Source of the DNA: Planctomycetota bacterium
GTDB taxonomy: Bacteria; Planctomycetota; Planctomycetia; Planctomycetales; Planctomycetaceae
Reading direction: 5' to 3'
NCBI GenBank assembly: GCA_013151585.1
Contig: JAADHY010000423.1
Span: forward strand, 1-11,327
Length of the DNA stretch: 11,327 bases
Position numbers and translations under genes: made by a program. Each line of letters opens with the position of its first letter. Position 1 is the stretch's first letter. The notes beneath the pieces are model-generated. The model was not told the origin of the DNA. It ran no database searches and saw nothing but the letters and a program-made list of their open reading frames with translations. Positions 6,858-11,327 of this stretch are shown in pieces.

Positions 6858-6993
6858 GGGAAACGAAGGAAAACTTTGCGGCCCGTGTTCGGCGATGGAC
6901 AGCCGTCGCTGCGCCCGGCGGGTGAGCGGCGGGCCAGCGGGAGGAGCAGAGGCGAGACGGGCGGAGCCGCTTCAGCGAGGGGCTGTGCTGTGT

Positions 6994-7213
6994 GGAACCA
7001 ACTGCTTCTGGTTCCGAACTGGCGCTGCTGAGTCGCCAGTCGGTTTACGGAGGAACGGGCTTCTGGGTGATCAAAGGAGGGCAGAGCGTTCCGTCGTCTG
7101 AGTCTTTCTTTCGGCTGAGAACGCGCGGGCAGATCGCGGCGCCCTGCGGGCTGTGGTCTTCAGCAATCCGCAGGCCGGAGCGACCAAACGTTGCTTGCGC
7201 GGCAACTTCGGTC
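6994..7213 (+). ncRNA. Run of hairpins, candidate structured RNA (leader or independent ncRNA)
   Basis: Four stem-loops follow each other. GGAACCA (6994-7000) pairs with TGGTTCC (7009-7015). ACTGGCG (7018-7024) pairs with CGCCAGT (7034-7040). CCTGCGG (7143-7149) pairs with CCGCAGG (7168-7174), enclosing GCTG (7150-7153) with CAGC (7161-7164). GACC (7182-7185) pairs with GGTC (7210-7213), enclosing GTTGC (7190-7194) with GCAAC (7202-7206). No convincing protein is encoded. It lacks the signature bases of RNase P RNA, tmRNA and SRP RNA. At this GC content a few such stems are expected by chance, so the call is tentative. Confidence 0.33.
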
Positions 7214-7343
7214 ACTGGCCCGACGTGCAAAGGGACACGACCCGGGCGGTTTCACTGAGGGCGGCGGACGGGATCAGCGAACCTTTTCGGAAACAACGAC
7301 CTCTGTCGGTCAATGGGTTTGTGAACCACAGCGGTTACGCACA

Positions 7344-7395
7344 GTCGCCAATGTGGTCGCGTGGCGGATTTGGCAGCGCGGCGTCGAGTGGCGAC
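7344..7395 (+). other. Nested stem-loop in the leader
   Basis: GTCGCCA (7344-7350) pairs with TGGCGAC (7389-7395). Inside it, GTCGCG (7356-7361) can pair with CGCGGC (7377-7382), including one G-T wobble. It belongs to the same hairpin-rich stretch as 6994-7213. Confidence 0.3.
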
Positions 7396-7432
7396 AGACG
7401 ATATGGAAGACACGCTGCGCGCGATGGGCCAC

Positions 7433-7454
7433 GGGAGGCTCCCTGGCGGGGAGC
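7433..7454 (+). promoter_or_regulatory. Mutually exclusive hairpins in the leader
   Basis: GGGA (7433-7436) can pair with TCCC (7440-7443), or GCTCCC (7438-7443) can pair with GGGAGC (7449-7454). The two stems compete for the same CTCCC. Such competition is common in switching leaders but also arises by chance in GC-rich DNA. Confidence 0.28.
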
Positions 7455-7462
7455 AGCGAAAC

Positions 7463-7507
7463 CGATGCAAGTTTTCCGCCTCGGGGCGACAAAAGACGAT
7501 TGCATCG
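7463..7507 (+). promoter_or_regulatory. Long stem-loop just upstream of the ribosome binding site at 7527
   Basis: CGATGCAA (7463-7470) pairs perfectly with TTGCATCG (7500-7507), TTTT (7472-7475) with AAAA (7491-7494), and CGCC (7477-7480) with GGCG (7485-7488) around a TCGG loop. This gives sixteen pairs in 45 bases. The stem ends 19 bases before the Shine-Dalgarno CAGGAGG (7527-7533) of the next gene and is followed by a short T-rich stretch (7513-7516). It could be an mRNA-stabilising element, a translation control element, or the terminator of an upstream RNA. Confidence 0.5.
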
Positions 7508-7543
7508 CGGGATTTTGGTTGGGTGCCAGGAGGAATATAGGTG

Positions 7544-9907
7544 ATGCGGAACGTACGACGGACGAGTGTGTTAATGGCGGTTGTGCCGGGAGTTCTTGCT
7601 TTGGCGCTGTACGGCTACACGAGCGGCCTCGCTGCGGACACGGGACAACCGGCGGCTCAGCCGAAAGCCAAGAAAGCCGAAAAGCCTGCTAAGGCTCAGC
7701 CAAAGAAAACCCCGTCCAAGAAAACCACCAAACCGTCGCCGGCCAAGAAGTCGCCGGCTCTGCCGAAGAAACCGAAAACCGAGAAAGCTCAAGCCGAGCC
7801 CCAAGGCTTGCAGGGACTGCTTCCGTCTGAGGACTTGACGGCGGAACAGTTTGCCAAGCTGGGCGGCAATTGGGCGGATTGGAGCCGGGCGACCGCGGCC
7901 GACGTCGCTAAGCTTTACGAAGGTCTGCCGCAGGACCTCACGGCCCAACGGCGTTTGGTGCAAGCGTTACAAGCTCGCTTGACTGTCATGGAGACCGCTC
8001 TCGCCGATCCACGATACGCTCCGATCTTTGATCCCCTCGCCACGCTCTACGGCCGCCTGTCGCGACGTGTGGCTGTGGCGACAGCCCTTCTGGACGTGTT
8101 GCAGCAAGATCCGGCCGCGAGGAAGAAGCAACGGCTGACCGAGGCGGCCGAACGGTTAAGCGCAAGCGTGCAGACCTTGCGTAAATACCTGTCGCCCATC
8201 GCCAACGGCCGTGGTTGGCTCACGTATTTGCACGCGGACGCTCTGACTCGAATCGCAACCAGCCGAGATACTTCTGCCACGGCTTTGGCAGAACTGGAAA
8301 CGGCCGAGGCTCGGCTCCAACCCGACCAGAAGAACTTGGCGGCAACGCAGCGCGAGTTCCTGACGAAGCCGGAGTTTGTTGAGCTGCGTCGGGCGGTCGA
8401 GTCGTACAGGGATGCTGCCCGTCAAGCGGAGAAAAAACCGAGTGCGGCGGAGAGGAAAAAGCTCCGAAGTCAGTTGGCCAATCTGGTCGCGGCTATAGAT
8501 GAATATGAGCGCGAGCACACATCGGCCGCCGCTCAAAAAGTGCGAGCGGCTTACAAGGCGCTGCGGCTGAACACGGCCTATGACACAACGGCCATCACCG
8601 ACGCGCTGCGGCTACATTACTTCAACTATAACTTGCGCGTTGTCGCGGCAGAGGCCTTCTTGAACCGGCTGGTCGAACAAGAGCGTGAAGACACCGGCCC
8701 GGTTGACGATTGGATTCTGGGTGCCAAAGTGGACGGCCAACAATGGACGCAGTCGCGCGTCGGAATCGACCTGAAACCCAGCGACCGCGGAGCCCGTTTC
8801 GAGATCACCTTGAGCGGTATCACGCAGAGTCAGACTCAAGGAGTCACCGATCAGGCCACCATCTTCACTTACGGCTATCATCGGTTCTGGGCCACCAAGG
8901 AAGTGACATTTGACGGCGAGCGGTTCTCCACGGCCGAGGCACAGATTTACGTCGAGCCGAGTAACACAACGACGGGAGCGTCGACTCGGCTGAACGGCGT
9001 GCCGATCTTCGGCGGGATCGCTCGCGGCGTCGCCGTACGCGAAGCCCAACGGAAACGTCCGGAATCAGAGGCCGAAGCAGCCGCCCGCGTGCGGCGAAAT
9101 GTCTTACCGCAGTTCAACGCGGAGGTCGATAAACAATTCAAGCAGGCAAACGAAGACCTGCAGAAGCGGGTCATCGTGGCGCTGAAAGAATGGGACTTGT
9201 ATCCCACGGCCTGCAGCATTCGCACCACCGATCAGCAGTTGTTAATCCGCACGCAACTGATGGGACCGGGCGAGCTCGCTGCGAGCCTTCCGAACCCCTC
9301 GGTCACCACCGACAAAGGCCTGGTGATCCACATTCATGAAAGCTTAATCAACAACACGATCCACCGGATGAAGCTGGCCGGCCGTACGGTGACCGACGCG
9401 GAACTGAAGAAAGAAATCGAACAAGCCCTGTCTCGACTGTTGGGCCGCCCCTTCTCGTTCTCGAAGCAGACGGCGAGCGGAGCGAAGTCTGAATCGGCTC
9501 AGAAAGAGGCCGGTCCCACAACCTTGGTCTTCGATAAGGTGGACCCCATCCGCATTCGTTTCGTTGACGGGAAGATCATCCTGACGATCCGCACTGGCCT
9601 GAAACAGGAAGACGGCAAAGAAGACATCCCGACTCAGGTGATTACGGTGCCGATCGAGCTCAAACTGGAAGGCGACACGATCGTAGCGCACCGCGGGTCG
9701 GTGTCGGTCTCACCGGTCGAGCGGCCCAAGAGTCGATTCCAACAGATTGCCCGAGCGGGCGTTGTGCGGAAAAAGATCCAGCTAGCTTTGCCCGACCGTC
9801 AGACCGATCGCTTCCTTCATATCCGGCGGGAAGGGCAGGAGCCGATCGAAGCTGCCGTGACGGCCTTGAAAATCCAAGACGGCTGGCTGAGCGTCGTGAT
9901 CGAGTAA
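7544..9907 (+). CDS. Large secreted protein of unknown function with Lys/Ala/Pro-rich N-terminal tail
   Basis: I cannot name a family. The 787-residue product starts with a signal peptide (MRNVRR, hydrophobic 10-27, likely cut after GLAA near 31). Residues 40-81 follow, with 16 lysines and 9 prolines, resembling histone H1 or AlgP tails. Residues 90-380 are mostly charged helix. From about 385 the pattern becomes beta-rich: WILGAKVDGQQW (390-401), FEITLSG (419-425), and GVPIFGGIARGVA (485-497). A segment HIHESLINN (596-604) precedes LAGRTVTDAELKKEIEQAL (611-629). The last 125 residues look like alternating strands (IRIRFVDGKIILTIRT). From memory, HES-x-INN segments occur in other secreted planctomycete proteins; this is unverified. 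No membrane anchor or catalytic motif is seen. CAGGAGG (7527-7533) precedes ATG 7544 by ten bases and an in-frame GTG 7541 by seven; either may be used. It is probably transcribed with the structured leader. Confidence 0.88.
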   Translation: MRNVRRTSVLMAVVPGVLALALYGYTSGLAADTGQPAAQPKAKKAEKPAKAQPKKTPSKKTTKPSPAKKSPALPKKPKTEKAQAEPQGLQGLLPSEDLTAEQFAKLGGNWADWSRATAADVAKLYEGLPQDLTAQRRLVQALQARLTVMETALADPRYAPIFDPLATLYGRLSRRVAVATALLDVLQQDPAARKKQRLTEAAERLSASVQTLRKYLSPIANGRGWLTYLHADALTRIATSRDTSATALAELETAEARLQPDQKNLAATQREFLTKPEFVELRRAVESYRDAARQAEKKPSAAERKKLRSQLANLVAAIDEYEREHTSAAAQKVRAAYKALRLNTAYDTTAITDALRLHYFNYNLRVVAAEAFLNRLVEQEREDTGPVDDWILGAKVDGQQWTQSRVGIDLKPSDRGARFEITLSGITQSQTQGVTDQATIFTYGYHRFWATKEVTFDGERFSTAEAQIYVEPSNTTTGASTRLNGVPIFGGIARGVAVREAQRKRPESEAEAAARVRRNVLPQFNAEVDKQFKQANEDLQKRVIVALKEWDLYPTACSIRTTDQQLLIRTQLMGPGELAASLPNPSVTTDKGLVIHIHESLINNTIHRMKLAGRTVTDAELKKEIEQALSRLLGRPFSFSKQTASGAKSESAQKEAGPTTLVFDKVDPIRIRFVDGKIILTIRTGLKQEDGKEDIPTQVITVPIELKLEGDTIVAHRGSVSVSPVERPKSRFQQIARAGVVRKKIQLALPDRQTDRFLHIRREGQEPIEAAVTALKIQDGWLSVVIE

Positions 9908-9947
9908 CAGGTGCGACCAGAGTCGGTGGGACAGGCGACACCGGCCC

Positions 9948-9957
9948 TGAGCGGAGC
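9948..9957 (+). repeat. Second copy of the TGAGCGGAGC core
   Basis: These ten bases match 1292-1301, and both lie at or just after a stop codon at a convergent gene end. The flanks here (CACCGGCCC and AAAACGGGAC) only partly resemble those of the first copy, and the stem is weaker. This may be a degenerate member of the same repeat family. Confidence 0.3.
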
Positions 9958-10061
9958 AAAACGGGACCTGACGGCAGGCGGCCCCCGCGAGTTACCGTTC
10001 GCGGATCGAGGCACAGTGCGGCATGAGCTTGCCGGGATGGACACAGCCGCCAGTTGTTTCA

Positions 10062-10102
10062 CACAAGCTGGCAGCTTGTGCTCCCCCACAGGACTCTTGT
10101 GG
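10062..10102. terminator. Tandem hairpins between convergent genes
   Basis: CACAAGCT (10062-10069) pairs perfectly with AGCTTGTG (10073-10080) around a three-base loop. Five bases later CCACAGG (10086-10092) pairs with CTTGTGG (10096-10102), with one G-T wobble. They lie midway between the stops of the secreted-protein gene (9907) and the coiled-coil gene (10199), so they probably mark the 3' ends of both transcripts. A third stem, ACGGTT (10134-10139) with AACCGT (10149-10154), follows. The rest of this spacer holds nothing I recognise. Confidence 0.5.
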
Positions 10103-10198
10103 CGGACCAGAGACCTTATCCTCCGTGCCGTGAACGGTTACTTCCGCGAACCGTGTGGCCGTGAGGCGACCGGCCCGCGAAAAGCCAGACTCGGAGGC

Positions 10199-11327
10199 TT
10201 ACGCCTTTGGTTCGCCTTCTTGGCATGCGACAGAAGGCTCCGAAGCCGGCTTATCCGTTACGCCGTCGGAGTTGGCTGGACTGGTGAGCTCTTCTGCCAC
10301 TGAAGCAGCCTCGGGGGGATCCGCGACGCGTGTCGATGCGTTGGTCAGGTACTGCTCTGCATTCTCAACTTCGTGCAGCTCGGTCAGTTCGCGGCCCTGC
10401 GTGGTACACAGCTCGGTTAATTGCCGCAGCAGGCTTCGGATAATCGTCTCCGCTTCATGCCGTTCCTTCAGCCATTGCTGCTGGGCGGCTCGCCAGGCGG
10501 CCTGTTGCTCTTGCAAGATTTTGGCGTCGCGATCGAGACTTTGCTCGCGAATCCGGAGTCGCTCGTCGCGCTCGGTGATCCAGTCGGTCAATGTTTGCCG
10601 TTCCGCACGGAATTGGTCCCGCTGCTCTTCGAACCGCCGCTGGGCTTCTTCCAGTTCCCGTCGCTGCCGGATCAAGTCTTCTCGTAGCGTCTGGAAATGC
10701 TCGGAGAGGGCGCGGCGGGCATCTTCGACGCGCCGACGGGCATCCTGTTCGCCGGCGGCCTGTGCGAGCTGGGCCCACGCCTCTTCGACCGCCATCCGCA
10801 TCTCCAAGATGTCGCGGTGCGTCTGTTCGAGTTCCGATCGCAGCGCGTCCAGGCGGGCTCGGCGGGCTTCCAAGTTCTCGGCGTGCAAAGCCAACATGTC
10901 TTGCTGACGCCGCAGCTCGGCCTGCTGCGTTTGCTTCTGTTGCTCCCAAGCCTCCTGGTCTGCCGCCAGCCGTTTGCGAGCTTTCTCCAGCTCTTCCTGC
11001 TGCAGGCGCTGTTGACGCGATAAAATCTCGCGTTCCCGCCCTAGCGAAGCCTCGCGTTCTTCCAGCAGCGCTCGGTAATGATCCAATTGAGTGCGCCGGA
11101 CTTCGAGCATTCGCTCCGTCTGGGCGGAACGTTGCCGGAACTGTTGCACCTTTTGGTCGAATTCTTTCTGTCGCCTCTCAAGCTCCTGGCGGGCCTTCGC
11201 CAAATGCTCTTCCCGGAACCGCAACCGCCGTTCCAGCAAGGCCCGCTCGCGCTGAAGTTCCGATCGAGCTTCCTGGATTTCTTGTTCCAATTTGTCGCGA
11301 GCGGCTCGATCCGCTTCGGCTCGTTCT
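10199..11327 (-). CDS. Long coiled-coil protein, 5' end beyond the window
   Basis: The frame is open from the right edge (375 codons visible), so the start lies outside. A TTG at 11290 is only an internal codon and should not be taken as the start. From its first visible residue to about residue 310 the chain is almost continuous charged helix rich in Glu, Arg, Gln and Leu (for example ELERRQKEFDQKVQQFRQR) with heptad-like spacing, typical of a long coiled coil. It includes tryptophan-containing WEQQKQTQQAEL and WITERDERLRIREQSLDRD. A short conserved-looking helix ETIIRSLLRQLTEL follows, then about 60 residues of acidic, Ser/Ala/Pro-rich, probably disordered tail ending QEGEPKA. There is no Walker motif or transmembrane segment in the visible part, so SMC- or Rad50-like function cannot be claimed. 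A structural or scaffold role is plausible. The gene converges on the secreted-protein gene. Confidence 0.85.
   Translation of the reverse strand, partial: ERAEADRAARDKLEQEIQEARSELQRERALLERRLRFREEHLAKARQELERRQKEFDQKVQQFRQRSAQTERMLEVRRTQLDHYRALLEEREASLGREREILSRQQRLQQEELEKARKRLAADQEAWEQQKQTQQAELRRQQDMLALHAENLEARRARLDALRSELEQTHRDILEMRMAVEEAWAQLAQAAGEQDARRRVEDARRALSEHFQTLREDLIRQRRELEEAQRRFEEQRDQFRAERQTLTDWITERDERLRIREQSLDRDAKILQEQQAAWRAAQQQWLKERHEAETIIRSLLRQLTELCTTQGRELTELHEVENAEQYLTNASTRVADPPEAASVAEELTSPANSDGVTDKPASEPSVACQEGEPKA

Noticed and set aside
6864..7540. RNase P RNA, tmRNA or SRP RNA in the hairpin-rich leader
   Set aside because: I looked for the GAGGAAAGTCC and ACAGAA segments of RNase P, the TTCGA-CCA end of tmRNA and the GGAAGGAAGCAG-type loop of SRP RNA. 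None is present.
7119..7544. Plus-strand open frame whose stop overlaps the next start as GTGA
   Set aside because: The overlap looks like translational coupling. However, the only starts are TTG codons without a ribosome binding site, the product is Arg/Trp-rich with no motif, and the region is better explained by RNA structure.
7153..7692. 179-codon open frame overlapping the secreted-protein gene
   Set aside because: It overlaps the signal peptide coding region in another frame, has no ribosome binding site and has low-complexity content.
10155..10907. 250-codon Ser/Arg/Cys-rich open frame on the plus strand
   Set aside because: It is the antisense shadow of the Glu/Arg/Gln-rich coiled-coil gene. 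The serine and arginine richness follows from its codons read in reverse.

Overview
The window looks like ordinary chromosomal DNA from a GC-rich planctomycete, most likely of the Pirellulales/Thermoguttaceae type. The evidence is a secreted multi-EF-hand protein with Gly/Arg/Pro-rich linkers, a HemD of the 'TGVGT / RGPKP / FTTAVQV' subfamily, a large secreted protein of unknown function, long non-coding spacers, and mostly single-gene transcription units. This placement comes from protein style, not from a database match. I see no tRNA, rRNA, CRISPR array, transposase, integrase or phage gene.

Layout: 1-430 has no convincing gene. A uroporphyrinogen-III synthase-like gene (hemD, +, 431-1294) converges on a secreted EF-hand protein (-, 1473-2693), with several hairpins between them. 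An 827-base spacer separates the EF-hand gene from the divergent csrA (+, 3521-3748). The csrA leader carries GGA triplets, one of them inside the Shine-Dalgarno sequence. csrA converges on a single-domain STAS protein (-, 3845-4195). Upstream of the STAS gene, on the same strand, lies a UvrD/PcrA-type helicase gene (-, 4345-6603). The short gap between them holds a possible terminator followed directly by a promoter for the STAS gene. A divergent spacer of about 940 bases follows. Its right part (about 6860-7540) is rich in hairpins and leads into a gene for a secreted protein of about 787 residues (+, 7544-9907). That gene converges on a long coiled-coil protein (-, 10199 to beyond the right edge), with hairpins between them.

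The genes do not form one pathway. They cover haem biosynthesis, post-transcriptional regulation (CsrA), a partner-switch type regulator (STAS), DNA repair (UvrD/PcrA), and two envelope or periplasmic proteins. The least explained parts are the hairpin-rich leader with a long stem-loop just before the ribosome binding site at 7527-7533, and the protein it precedes. That protein has a signal peptide, then a histone-H1-like Lys/Ala/Pro tail, then a large domain I cannot assign. The remaining observations are the csrA leader, a Glu at the usual phospho-serine position of the STAS protein, and hairpins at every convergent gene end. I do not see a clearly new multi-gene system.
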